Assembly: GCF_002161765.1 (NCBI RefSeq)
Contig: NZ_NFIN01000029.1
Location: 1-39,754, forward strand
Source: Bacteroides sp. An322
Lineage (GTDB): Bacteria; Bacteroidota; Bacteroidia; Bacteroidales; Bacteroidaceae
DNA: 39,754 nt
Reading direction: 5' to 3'
Within the stretch, counting starts at the first letter, position 1; every line of letters begins with the position of its first letter. Position numbers and translations under genes: made by a program. Of this stretch, positions 25,466-33,394 are shown piece by piece. Below the pieces are notes generated by a model that saw only the letters and a program-made list of their open reading frames with translations, was not told where the DNA came from and ran no database searches.

Positions 25466-26212
25466 ATGGGATTATTGACTGGAAAGACAGCAATTATTAC
25501 CGGTGCTGCTCGTGGTATTGGTAAGGCGATTGCATTGAAGTTTGCTTCAGAAGGTGCAAACATTGCATTTACAGATTTGGTAATTGATGAAAACGGTAAA
25601 AATACGGAAGCCGAAATTGCAGCTTTTGGCGTAAAAGTAAAAGGATATGCGTCAAATGCTGCCAGTTTTGAAGATACCGCCAAAGTGGTAGAGCAGATTC
25701 ATGCAGATTTTGGCTCTATTGATATTTTGGTCAACAATGCCGGTATAACCAAAGACGGTTTGATGATGCGTATGAGTGAAGGACAGTGGGATGCTGTTAT
25801 CAATGTTAATTTGAAATCTGCATTCAATTTTATTCATGCATGTACACCGATTATGATGCGTCAACGTAGTGGAAACATCATCAATATGGCTTCGGTTGTG
25901 GGTGTGCACGGAAATGCCGGACAATGTAACTATTCGGCTTCGAAAGCAGGGCTGATCGGGCTGGCTAAGTCAATAGCTCAGGAATTGGGTTCGCGCGGTA
26001 TTCGTGCCAATGCCATTGCTCCTGGATTTATCATTACTGATATGACGGCTCAGTTATCGGAAGAAGTGAAGGCTGAATGGAACAAACGTATTCCGTTGCG
26101 TCGTGGTGGTACGCCTGAAGACGTTGCAAATATTGCGTTGTTCTTAGCATCAGACATGTCGTCATACGTATCAGGTCAAGTGATTCAGGTAGACGGCGGT
26201 ATGAATATGTAA
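25466..26212 (+). CDS. fabG: 3-oxoacyl-ACP reductase
   Basis: 248 residues, a classical short-chain dehydrogenase. NADPH site TGAARGIG near the N-terminus, NNAG, catalytic Ser in MASVVG and Tyr-Lys in YSASK, with the FabG-like ending QVIQVDGGMNM. It reduces 3-ketoacyl-ACP in fatty acid elongation. The genes around it do not form a fab cluster; it lies between a TetR gene and a pseudouridine synthase, 18 nt before the latter. Confidence 0.94.
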   Translation: MGLLTGKTAIITGAARGIGKAIALKFASEGANIAFTDLVIDENGKNTEAEIAAFGVKVKGYASNAASFEDTAKVVEQIHADFGSIDILVNNAGITKDGLMMRMSEGQWDAVINVNLKSAFNFIHACTPIMMRQRSGNIINMASVVGVHGNAGQCNYSASKAGLIGLAKSIAQELGSRGIRANAIAPGFIITDMTAQLSEEVKAEWNKRIPLRRGGTPEDVANIALFLASDMSSYVSGQVIQVDGGMNM

Positions 26213-26230
26213 TACAGGCTTGTTGCGTGT

Positions 26231-26905
26231 ATGACTATTGTGTACGAAGATAATCATCTCATTATTGTCAATAAGACGGCTTCTGAAATCGTTCAAGGAG
26301 ACAAGACCGGAGATGTGCCTTTATCGGAAACGGTAAAACAATATCTGAAAGAAAAATACAACAAACCGGGCAATGTCTTTTTAGGCGTTGCCCATCGTTT
26401 GGATCGTCCAGTAAGTGGTTTGGTGGTTTTTGCCAAGACCAGCAAGGCTTTGGCACGTTTGAACGATATGTTTCGTAATGGTGAAGTGAAGAAGACATAT
26501 TGGGCAATAGTGAAGGAATGCCCTCCGGCAGAAGAAGGTGAATTGGTGCATTATCTGGTGCGTAATGAAAAGCAAAATAAATCGTATGCACATGATAAGG
26601 AGGTGAAAAATTCGAAAAAAGCGGTGTTATGTTACCGCTTAATCGGACATTCGGAAAACTATTATTTATTGGAAGTCGATCTTCAGACTGGGCGTCATCA
26701 TCAAATCCGATGTCAGTTGGCAAAGATCGGATCTCCCATAAAAGGTGATCTTAAATATGGTTTCCCGCGTTCTAACCCTGACGGAAGCATTTGTTTGCAT
26801 GCACGAAAAGTGTGTTTTATACATCCGGTATCAAAAGAACGGATTGAAGTTACTGCTCCTTTACCGGAAGGAAATTTATGGAAAGCATTTCAATCAATAG
26901 ATTGA
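26231..26905 (+). CDS. RluA-family RNA pseudouridine synthase
   Basis: 224 residues. The catalytic Asp is in VAHRLDRPVSGLVVF, followed by LLEVDLQTGRHHQIRCQLA, the second conserved motif. There is no S4 domain at the N-terminus, so it is a compact RluA/TruC-like form; the RNA target cannot be told. It is last in the tetR-fabG operon and is followed by a terminator. Confidence 0.9.
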   Translation: MTIVYEDNHLIIVNKTASEIVQGDKTGDVPLSETVKQYLKEKYNKPGNVFLGVAHRLDRPVSGLVVFAKTSKALARLNDMFRNGEVKKTYWAIVKECPPAEEGELVHYLVRNEKQNKSYAHDKEVKNSKKAVLCYRLIGHSENYYLLEVDLQTGRHHQIRCQLAKIGSPIKGDLKYGFPRSNPDGSICLHARKVCFIHPVSKERIEVTAPLPEGNLWKAFQSID

Positions 26906-26911
26906 TAAAGT

Positions 26912-26943
26912 AAAAAGAGGACGCTTCACAGCGTCCCCTTTTC
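26912..26943 (+). terminator. Rho-independent terminator after the RluA-family gene
   Basis: Stem about AAAGAGGACGCT (26914-26925), loop TCAC, stem AGCGTCCCCTTT (26930-26941), with T residues at the 3' side. Confidence 0.85.
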
Positions 26944-27217
26944 GTATTAACACATAGGCATCTTCATTTTATCAAAAAGTAATATTTCACTATGAATATT
27001 ATTTTTGATTTTGTTTCTTATGGGGTTGGGTTATAGTTCAGTCTTAAGTTTAGTTTTGACTTTATTTTTGTATCTTCAATTCTCTCACTCATCATTAATA
27101 TTATGAGCAAAAGGTGTGCCAAAAATAACTATTTTGGTAATACGCTGATTTTTAACTAGATGTATCTGGTGCTTTATTGGTGTGTGGTGTGGAAATTGTG
27201 GAATTGCAAGGTTGTTT

Positions 27218-27234
27218 TGTGGAATTATTCCACA
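27218..27234. repeat. Palindrome beside the NtrC-type gene
   Basis: TGTGGAAT-T-ATTCCACA, perfect arms of 8, ending 2 bp before the NtrC stop codon. TGTGGAA also occurs at 27188 and 27197. It could be the 3' end of the convergent transcripts or an operator. The remaining spacer 26944-27217 is A/T-rich with no gene seen. Confidence 0.6.
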
Positions 27235-27236
27235 TT

Positions 27237-28577
27237 TTACACATTTCCTATATCATACAGTTTCATCTTATTGTATAAAGTTTTCCTGTCAATTCCTAAT
27301 AATTGGGCAGCTTTGGTCTTATTATTTCCTGTACGTTGCAGTGCATGTATGATGCGTTGTTTTTCCAAATCTTCATTGTGCAAATTGAACGAGGCAACTG
27401 CTGGTTCAACATTCTGTGTTAAAATTTCTTCGCCTAGTTCGCGGGTCGTGATAAAATTGCCTTGTGCCAAAAGAGTTGCTCGTTTTACAATATTTTTCAA
27501 TTGGCGGAGGTTCCCAGGCCATGTGTAGCGTTGAAGAGCTTCGCTAGCTTCAGCATCAAATCCAATGAGATTGCGTTCCAGTTCCTGATTGGCTTGGTCT
27601 AGAAAAAAATTAGCAAAAAGCAAGATGTCTTCCGTACGCTCTTTTAAATCAGGTATACGTAAGGTAAATTCGTTGATGCGGTGGTATAAGTCTTCTCGGA
27701 AAATTCCTTTGGCTATGCCTTCTTTCAAGTTTTCGTTCGTAGCACAGATAAGACGGACATCGACTTCAATTTCTTTGGTTGAGCCGATGCGGCGGATACG
27801 CCGTTCTTGCAAAGCTCGTAGGAGTTGAACTTGCACTTCATATCCTAAATTCCCTATCTCATCAAGGAAAAGTGTTCCTCCATTGGCTTCTTCAAACGCT
27901 CCGGTCTTGTCTGTTAATGCTCCTGTAAACGAGCCTTTTACATGACCGAAGAATTCAGATGCAGCCAGTTCTTTGGGAATTGAGCCACAATCAATGGCAA
28001 TAAAAGGCTTGTCGCTTCGCTTGCTCAGTTCGTGGATGCGATGGGCTACATATTCTTTTCCTGTTCCGCTGGATCCGTTTATCAGTACAGACATTTGGGT
28101 AGGAGCTACAAGGCGCACGTAGTTGAAAAGTTGGTGTGCTGCTTCGCTTTCTCCTTCTAGAAAGTTTTGTGTAACTGGGGAAATTTTTTCTTGTATGGCT
28201 GATAAGGGAATTTCAGATTTTCGAATTGTTTCTTCAATTTTGTTCAGCAATTCATCTGGTTGTATAGGTTTGGCGATATAGTCGCTTGCTCCGTGTTTCA
28301 TAGCTTGTACCGCACTTTGAATTTCGGCATAGCTCGTCATAATAATAAGAGGAGTATTGCATGATTGGTTTCGGAGCCAAGTTAATAGTTGAATACCGTC
28401 CTGGTCAGGCAGCCGCAAATCGGATAAGATTAAATCATAAGTATGGCTGGTAAGCAATTTACGGGCACGTGCATTAGCACTTGCCGTATCTACTTGGAAT
28501 CCTTTTTTCGTCAACCATGTTTTCATCATGGTAGAGAATACCAAATCATCTTCAACTATCAGTATAGACGATGCCAT
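27237..28577 (-). CDS. NtrC-type sigma-54-dependent response regulator
   Basis: 446 residues. The receiver domain (about 1-120) has acidic E9/D10/D11 and the phospho-acceptor D53 (LILSDLRLP). The AAA+ sigma-54 activator domain (about 145-370) has Walker A GSSGTGKEY and the sigma-54 contact loop as GSFTGA rather than GAFTGA, then GGTLFLDEIGNL. A Fis-type HTH ends the protein (about 405-446, KTKAAQLLGIDRKTLYNKM). It should activate sigma-54 promoters when phosphorylated. No histidine kinase gene is adjacent on either side, so its kinase is elsewhere or was displaced by the island to its right. Confidence 0.93.
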   Translation of the reverse strand: MASSILIVEDDLVFSTMMKTWLTKKGFQVDTASANARARKLLTSHTYDLILSDLRLPDQDGIQLLTWLRNQSCNTPLIIMTSYAEIQSAVQAMKHGASDYIAKPIQPDELLNKIEETIRKSEIPLSAIQEKISPVTQNFLEGESEAAHQLFNYVRLVAPTQMSVLINGSSGTGKEYVAHRIHELSKRSDKPFIAIDCGSIPKELAASEFFGHVKGSFTGALTDKTGAFEEANGGTLFLDEIGNLGYEVQVQLLRALQERRIRRIGSTKEIEVDVRLICATNENLKEGIAKGIFREDLYHRINEFTLRIPDLKERTEDILLFANFFLDQANQELERNLIGFDAEASEALQRYTWPGNLRQLKNIVKRATLLAQGNFITTRELGEEILTQNVEPAVASFNLHNEDLEKQRIIHALQRTGNNKTKAAQLLGIDRKTLYNKMKLYDIGNV

Positions 28578-28656
28578 AGATATAATCTGCTTTGTTTAAT
28601 ACAATAAAGATACCTTGTTCCGCTTTCGCTTGTTGTGACGGATAGTATATTTGAAA

Positions 28657-28664
28657 CAAAGATA
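28657..28664 (-). promoter_or_regulatory. Promoter -7 box for the NtrC-type gene
   Basis: TATCTTTG on the minus strand, about 80 bp upstream of the ATG. A second, weaker TATCTTTA follows near 28606. Either could serve. Confidence 0.5.
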
Positions 28665-28755
28665 CAGTTTTTTTGGAAACTTCTGCTTGTTTGCAAATGA
28701 TTTTTGTTTTTTCGAGCTTGTATTGGTATATTGGGTAGAGTAGCCAATGTTAAAT

Positions 28756-28775
28756 GATAACCTAAAATAGCATCA
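28756..28775. repeat. Direct repeat marking the left edge of the ghost cassette
   Basis: GATAACCTAAAATAGCATCA recurs with one change at 29802-29821. Each copy lies just beyond the 3' end of a RhuM gene: the ghost at 28823 and the intact gene at 29871. Confidence 0.85.
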
Positions 28776-28822
28776 GGGAGTTTCTCCCTAGAAGCCGTTG
28801 CTTTTTCCTTATATTGGGATTT

Positions 28823-28978
28823 TTACTCATCCTCCGGTGCAAAATCAAGTGGTAAAGGACTGTCGCCGAAGAACCGGTCGAAGTCGGAAGAAAAGTTCTT
28901 GTCCTGAATAATGCGGTACTTCTCAAACTCAGCTTCGGCGAATTGTTTGGCGAACTCAGCCGTAATGTGTCCGGCATT
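28823..28978 (-). pseudogene. RhuM-family gene remnant (C-terminal 51 residues)
   Basis: In frame to TAA at 28823, it reads AGHITAEFAKQFAEAEFEKY then RIIQDKNF and ends LDFAPEDE. This aligns with the C-terminus of the intact RhuM protein at 29871 (AGKVTAEYAKEFAETEFEKY, RIIQDRLF, LDFTPENS), but with enough differences to show it is an older or separately acquired relative rather than a fresh duplicate. The rest of the gene is missing. Confidence 0.88.
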
Positions 28979-29061
28979 GAAAAAAGTTACAGATAAGGGC
29001 TAATCATTTCATAATTGATCTTTTGAGATAGAGAATTTTGCTTCTAAATCCGTTTTACCCA

Positions 29062-29427
29062 TTTCACTTAAGCGGAAAATGAACTTTTTTCCGTATGTTT
29101 GTAAATGATGAAGGTGAAATTGTGGGATTGTAGTACCCTCAAAAAGTACCTTGTAAACGGAGAAGGTTCGGAGAAAAACCTTCGGTGTAAATGAAAAAAG
29201 TTCGGTGAAAAAGGAGAAGAAGCATCCAAAAGAGTTAGCCGGACAGGGCAAAATATAATAGACTTGGTTATTTCCGACCCTTCTATAACTGCAGAAGCAA
29301 TGTCTGTAAAAATTGGCGTGTCCAAACGGTCAGTTAAAAGAGTATCAAAGAGTTGCGTGATAGAGACATTCTCGTTCATGAAGGCTCTGACAAGGTTGGT
29401 TATTGGCGCATTATTGTAAAGCCATAA
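29062..29427 (+). pseudogene. Remnant of the Schlafen/AlbA_2 regulator gene, two deletions and a frameshift
   Basis: The promoter region and TATGTTTG box of the intact gene at 31126 are matched at 29062-29100. The copy then jumps: a deletion between GTAAA(T/C)GAT repeats joins the leader to the VNDEGEIVG codons (29101-29127), and a second deletion joins GTGGGATTG to the AGTACCCTC linker region. The C-terminal winged-helix part (ASKRVSRTGQ, IIDLVISDPSITAEAMSVK) is well kept, but one lost base after VSKRSVK shifts the frame before the old stop at 29425. It is not functional. Confidence 0.88.
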
Positions 29428-29446
29428 ATATGGAAGGACGTTGCGC

Positions 29447-29510
29447 ATGATAATCTTTATATTGGCATCCATTTTATTAATTACAGCTTTGGCAATAGCC
29501 ATACTTATGG
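29447..29510 (+). pseudogene. Remnant of the membrane coiled-coil gene (first about 21 codons)
   Basis: ATG at 29447 and the next 60 bases match the start of the intact gene at 32667 (first membrane helix), and the match stops at 29510. The order of the three remnants is the same as in the intact cassette. Confidence 0.8.
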
Positions 29511-29556
29511 AAAACCTGCATTATTCTATCACTAACTTATCGCTTTTTAAAAACAA

Positions 29557-29591
29557 AAATAGGGCGTAACTCATTGAGCTACACCCTATTT
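29557..29591 (-). terminator. Terminator of the candidate small RNA
   Basis: AAATAGGGCGTAACTCA (29557-29573) pairs with TGAGCTACACCCTATTT (29575-29591). On the minus strand the stem is followed by a T-rich stretch (TTTTTGTTTTTAAA region). Confidence 0.8.
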
Positions 29592-29733
29592 CCCTATGGT
29601 TGGTTATCGTTGTTTACCGATACTTACTTCACTTCCTCAAAATCAATACGTTATATCTCTCAGCGACTTGCGTGAACGTGTTGCAAATATCATGCAAACT
29701 CGAAAATAAGCATCCATAAGCAACCACAGCTCC
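29557..29733 (-). ncRNA. Candidate small RNA between the two cassette copies
   Basis: A minus-strand promoter box TACTTTTG (29740-29747) and a strong minus-strand terminator (29557-29591: 17-nt arms with two G-U pairs, T-run below 29557) bracket a transcript of about 175 nt. A frame from 29735 to 29643 (30 codons) exists, but its ATG would sit at the transcript start, so an RNA function or a remnant of a mobile element are both possible. I recognise no RNA family. Confidence 0.4.
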
Positions 29734-29801
29734 ATGCCGCAAAAGTACGATTTTTCACCGAAAATAACGAAAGAAAAACGAGGAAAAAATCAATATTGAA
29801 A

Positions 29802-29821
29802 GATAACCTAAAACAGCATCA
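29802..29821. repeat. Direct repeat at the left edge of the intact cassette
   Basis: GATAACCTAAAACAGCATCA, 19 of 20 identical to 28756-28775. Confidence 0.85.
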
Positions 29822-29870
29822 CTAAAGGTTTCTTCAAAAGTTTCTAAACTCTTCATCGCATAGCTTTTGA

Positions 29871-30917
29871 TTAAGAATTTTCTGGTGTAAAATCAAGTGA
29901 AGGCAAATCTTTGTCATCCAATTTATCAAAGTCGGACTTAAACAGGCGGTCTTGAATGATACGATACTTTTCAAACTCCGTTTCGGCAAACTCTTTGGCG
30001 TATTCAGCCGTGACCTTTCCTGCATCGGAAAGAATAGGTCTGTCCGTTATATCCAGAAATTTGTCAATACGTTTCGCCCAATCCTCCATCGTCATCGGGA
30101 TATGGCGTTTCGCCATATCTTCCGCTATATCAAGAAAACTGTTGACAATACGTCCCATTGCCTCCAGTTCATTTTCTTTAAGGTAATTCTTGGCAACGCT
30201 TACATCCGGTTTTACTATTTTTCCGTCCGGAGCCTTCTCCCATGTGGTCAAGCCCATGTGCTCTTTCTGTGCATCCGCACGGTCAACTATCAATTCCGCA
30301 GCGGTATGCCCATGTACCGCATAGTGCATTTTGTTCTGCACCTTTTTGTAAAAAAGCCGTGTTGTGGGCGCACTCTTGTTATAATCTATGGCCGTGGCAT
30401 ATATATCTGTAAGTTTCTGGTAAAAACGCCGTTCACTCAGTCGTATCTCACGAATTTCGGCAAGCAGATGCTCAAAATAATCCTCTCCGATAAATGAGCC
30501 GTTTTCCATCCGCTTTTTATCTATGACATATCCACGGATTGCAAACTGACGTAGAACGTATGTACACCATTGGCGGAATTGCGTGGCACGAACAGAATTG
30601 ACACGATAGCCTACGGATATGATGGCATCAAGATTGTAGAACTCAACTTCTTCTTTTGATTCTCCACGGAAGCCCCTATTCACGACTGTTTCCATTTTGG
30701 AAATAGTCGTATTCTTATCAAGCTCTCCACTCTCAAAGATATTTTTCAAATGTTTGCTGATGGCCGGAACACCTACATCAAATAATGTCGCCATTGCTTT
30801 TTGTGTTGCCCAAATTGTTTCATCCTTATACAACACTTGAACACCATTCTCCTTACCCTCGGCAATAAAGGTAAGAAACTCTGCCGTACTGTTCCGTATT
30901 TCAAAATTCTTAGCCAC
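29871..30917 (-). CDS. RhuM-family protein
   Basis: 348 residues starting with GTG at 30917, with AAAGGAG six to seven bases upstream. The N-terminal domain (LYKDETIWATQKAMATLFDVGVPAISKHLKNIF) looks like a phage-antirepressor/Bro-type or HTH-like fold, and the rest (FYNLDAIISVGYRVNS, RQWCTYVLRQFAIRGYVIDK) is typical of RhuM proteins. The family was named from a Salmonella pathogenicity island and is often found beside restriction systems and mobile elements; its activity is not known. It is divergent from the Schlafen/AlbA_2 operon, with promoter boxes for both in the 208-bp gap, suggesting that the two are controlled together. Confidence 0.9.
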   Translation of the reverse strand: MAKNFEIRNSTAEFLTFIAEGKENGVQVLYKDETIWATQKAMATLFDVGVPAISKHLKNIFESGELDKNTTISKMETVVNRGFRGESKEEVEFYNLDAIISVGYRVNSVRATQFRQWCTYVLRQFAIRGYVIDKKRMENGSFIGEDYFEHLLAEIREIRLSERRFYQKLTDIYATAIDYNKSAPTTRLFYKKVQNKMHYAVHGHTAAELIVDRADAQKEHMGLTTWEKAPDGKIVKPDVSVAKNYLKENELEAMGRIVNSFLDIAEDMAKRHIPMTMEDWAKRIDKFLDITDRPILSDAGKVTAEYAKEFAETEFEKYRIIQDRLFKSDFDKLDDKDLPSLDFTPENS

Positions 30918-30947
30918 GACTCCTTTGGTTATTAATTATCACAAATA

Positions 30948-30955
30948 CAAAGGTA
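30948..30955 (-). promoter_or_regulatory. Promoter -7 box for the RhuM gene
   Basis: TACCTTTG on the minus strand, about 30 bp upstream of the GTG start, matches TAnnTTTG. Confidence 0.6.
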
Positions 30956-31047
30956 TAGAAAATCTTAGGAAAATCTATCATATAATCACATTTAGGAATG
31001 GATTTTACGAAGATTTCTTCTCCCTAATCCGTTTTTTCCCATTCTAA

Positions 31048-31081
31048 TTGAACGGAAAACGAACTTTTTTCCGTATGTTTG
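31048..31081 (+). promoter_or_regulatory. Promoter of the four-gene defence-like operon
   Basis: TATGTTTG (31074-31081) matches the -7 consensus, with TTG at 31048-31050 a loose -33. The same promoter region is kept in the ghost copy (29062-29100), which supports its importance. The ATG at 31126 lies 44 bp downstream. Confidence 0.65.
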
Positions 31082-31125
31082 TAAACGATATTGGGGTATT
31101 ATACCTTTATAACAACGAGAAAATC

Positions 31126-32649
31126 ATGCAGATACACGATAACAGACTCATAGCAGAATGTACGTCTTACGATTTCAAGGAGATGCTGGAACGCAAGAAA
31201 GTGAAGTCATGGCTCAAATCCGTGTCGGCTTTCGCCAATACGGATGGCGGCAGCTTGTTCTATGGCGTAAACGATGAAGGTGAAATTGTGGGGTTGGAGA
31301 ACGTGCAGGCGGATGCCGATTTTATCAGCGAAATGATAAAGGCAAGGCTTGACCCTGTACCGGAGGTACAACTTATCCCGATTGAGCACGAAGGACGCAC
31401 CCTGCTTGAAGTGAAAGTCAAGGCTGGTGTTTTGACACCTTATTATTACTATCAAGACGGAACGCGCACGGCTTTTGTAAGAGTTGGCAATGAAAGCGTG
31501 GAATGCAATTCGCAACAACTTCTCTCGCTGGTGCTGAAAGGTACACACATGACGTGGGATTCGCTCCCTACACAGGTGGATGCCAACAAACATTCCTTTA
31601 TTATTCTTGCCAACACATTCCGCGAACAGACACATCAGGAATGGAATGATAAGTATTTGGAATCATTCGGACTTGTCACATCTGACGGTAAGTTGACCAA
31701 TGCCGGATTGCTGTTTGTAGACAATTGCACTGTATTCCAATCACGTATTTTCTGCACCCGTTGGACAGGACTTTATAAAGACGATGCAATCAGTTCCGTA
31801 GAGCATCGGGCAAATCTTGTATTGCTTTTGAAATATGGTATGGACTTCATCAAGAACTATACTATGAGCGGATGGGTGAAGATGCCGAACTATCGCCTGA
31901 ATCTCCCAGACTATTCCGACCGTGCTATCTTTGAAGGGTTGGTAAACCACCTTATCCATCGGGATTACACGGTTATGGGTGGTGAGGTACATATCGACAT
32001 TTACGACGACCGTGTGGAACTGGTGTCGCCCGGAGCTATGCTTGACGGCACACAGATTCAAGACCGCGACATCTATAACGTCCCGTCCATACGCCGCAAT
32101 CCAGTCATCGCCGATATGTTTACCCAACTCGACTACATGGAGAAGCGTGGTTCCGGTCTGCGCAAGATGCGCGAACTGACCGAGAAGCTGCCCAATTTCC
32201 TGCCCGGCAAAGAGCCTCTCTATAAAACCGAAGCATCCTCTTTTTTCACCACCTTCTATAACTTGAACTGGGGAGAGAACGGAAGAATTCCAGTAGAGGA
32301 GGTAGCTGAAAGGGTAAACAGTACCCTCGAAAAGTACCCTGTAAACGAAGAAGGTTCGGAGAAAAAGTTCGGTGTAAACGGAAAAAGTTCGGTGAAAAGG
32401 TTCGGTGTAAATGCTGAAAGGTTCGGTGTAAAAGGAGAGGATGCATCTAAAAGAGTTAGCAGGACAGGGCAAAAAATAATAGACTTAGTTATTTCCGACC
32501 CTTCTATAACAGCAGAAGCAATGTCTGTAAAAATTGGCGTGTCCAAACGAGCAGTTGAAAAGAACATCAAAGAGTTGCGTGAGAGAGGCATTCTCGTCCA
32601 TGAAGGTTCTGACAAGGCAGGCTATTGGCGTATCATCGTAAAACCATAA
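31126..32649 (+). CDS. Schlafen/AlbA_2-domain ATP-binding regulator with C-terminal winged helix
   Basis: 507 residues from ATG at 31126 (MQIHDNRLIAECTSYDFKEM); the frame's first ATG at 31048 lies upstream of the promoter box and is rejected. Residues about 10-120 form the AlbA_2/Schlafen domain (SVSAFANTDGGSLFYGVND). Residues about 270-370 resemble a GHKL-like HATPase_c_4 domain (LVNHLIHRDYTVMGGEVHIDIYDDRVELVSPG, YMEKRGSGLRKMREL). A linker with repeated RFGV units follows (about 410-440), then a winged helix (about 450-507, AMSVKIGVSKRAVEKNIKELRERG). COG2865-type proteins are thought to be DNA-binding regulators; it may sense nucleotide or infection state. It is the first of four genes with gaps of 17, 11 and 11 nt. 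Confidence 0.88.
   Translation: MQIHDNRLIAECTSYDFKEMLERKKVKSWLKSVSAFANTDGGSLFYGVNDEGEIVGLENVQADADFISEMIKARLDPVPEVQLIPIEHEGRTLLEVKVKAGVLTPYYYYQDGTRTAFVRVGNESVECNSQQLLSLVLKGTHMTWDSLPTQVDANKHSFIILANTFREQTHQEWNDKYLESFGLVTSDGKLTNAGLLFVDNCTVFQSRIFCTRWTGLYKDDAISSVEHRANLVLLLKYGMDFIKNYTMSGWVKMPNYRLNLPDYSDRAIFEGLVNHLIHRDYTVMGGEVHIDIYDDRVELVSPGAMLDGTQIQDRDIYNVPSIRRNPVIADMFTQLDYMEKRGSGLRKMRELTEKLPNFLPGKEPLYKTEASSFFTTFYNLNWGENGRIPVEEVAERVNSTLEKYPVNEEGSEKKFGVNGKSSVKRFGVNAERFGVKGEDASKRVSRTGQKIIDLVISDPSITAEAMSVKIGVSKRAVEKNIKELRERGILVHEGSDKAGYWRIIVKP
32353..32440 (+). repeat. In-frame TTCGGTGTAAA repeats in the regulator linker
   Basis: TTCGG occurs five times (near 32355, 32368, 32388, 32401 and 32422), four of them followed by TGTAAA or TGAAAA. 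They encode KFGVN/RFGVN/RFGVKG-type repeats. The ghost copy has fewer. Confidence 0.8.
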
Positions 32650-32666
32650 TAGGGAGGGCGTGACAC

Positions 32667-33383
32667 ATGACAATCTTTATCTTGGTTTCCATCTTATTGG
32701 TCGCAGCCTTGGCAATAGCCTTGCTTATGGGCGTTCCTCCTGCGAGCCAAAAAGTCAAAGTCCGGACAATGTATGTCGGAGCTGCGCTTATGCTCGTAGT
32801 TGCTCTTGTCGTCTGCGACTATATTGATACTTTGCCGGATTTTCCGTCTAAGTTCCGATTTCATGTAGTATGGGTGCTTACCGTAACCGTAGGTTATCTC
32901 TGTATTGCCATTGCTTGTATGGAAAAGTACAATGTCCTAAAGCGTAAGAACCGCATGCTTGAAGACGCCCTTACTGAAAAAGAGCAAGAGAAAGTATCCA
33001 TTCTGATGGAACGTCAAAGCAAGCAGCAACAGGCACTCCAAAAAGGAGAACTTGAATGGTTTGCTGGAAAAATCAAGATGTTCAGTGAAGAGGAGCAAAA
33101 GGCGATTCTTGCCAGTTCCTACGCATTTGCAGAACACGACTTGATTCTTCCACCCTCAATCACAATCCAGCCAAACGAGATGTGCAGTCAGCAAGAACTC
33201 ATGTATTACGTTTACTCTGCTTTCTCCAACATAGGCAAGAAACGCAGCGACATTGTGAGTTCCTTATCTCAGGTTTTTAAGGCATACTTTCCTGCTGGTG
33301 AGGCTTCTGTATCAAAGAAGATGCCAGGGTTGGATAAGGTTAAGGAGAGAAGAGAGAAAGAAAAGGATTCGGAAACATTGTAA
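32667..33383 (+). CDS. Membrane protein with coiled coil, function unknown
   Basis: 238 residues. Three hydrophobic helices (about 2-21, 34-53 and 67-87) are followed by a charged coiled coil (about 95-135, rich in E/K/Q) and a C-terminal cytoplasmic region (EEEQKAILASSYAFAEHDLILPP, MYYVYSAFSNIGKKRSDIV). AGGGAGG, a strong RBS, lies before the ATG. The order in the operon and its repeat in the ghost suggest that it is a fixed partner of the regulator; a membrane-linked signal or effector role is possible. No known family was recognised. Confidence 0.7.
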   Translation: MTIFILVSILLVAALAIALLMGVPPASQKVKVRTMYVGAALMLVVALVVCDYIDTLPDFPSKFRFHVVWVLTVTVGYLCIAIACMEKYNVLKRKNRMLEDALTEKEQEKVSILMERQSKQQQALQKGELEWFAGKIKMFSEEEQKAILASSYAFAEHDLILPPSITIQPNEMCSQQELMYYVYSAFSNIGKKRSDIVSSLSQVFKAYFPAGEASVSKKMPGLDKVKERREKEKDSETL

Positions 33384-33394
33384 CATATAACGAC

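Noticed and set aside
27181..27210. Possible sigma-54 promoter (TGG...TTG spacing) near the NtrC stop
   Set aside because: The -12 dinucleotide is GT rather than GC, and it would drive antisense RNA into NtrC with no gene ahead.
29643..29735. 30-codon minus-strand frame in the candidate small RNA
   Set aside because: Its ATG falls at the predicted transcript start with no RBS; kept only as an RNA candidate.
29871..30917. RhuM as an antitoxin/toxin of a proven type
   Set aside because: The family has no demonstrated activity, and no partner toxin motif is visible.
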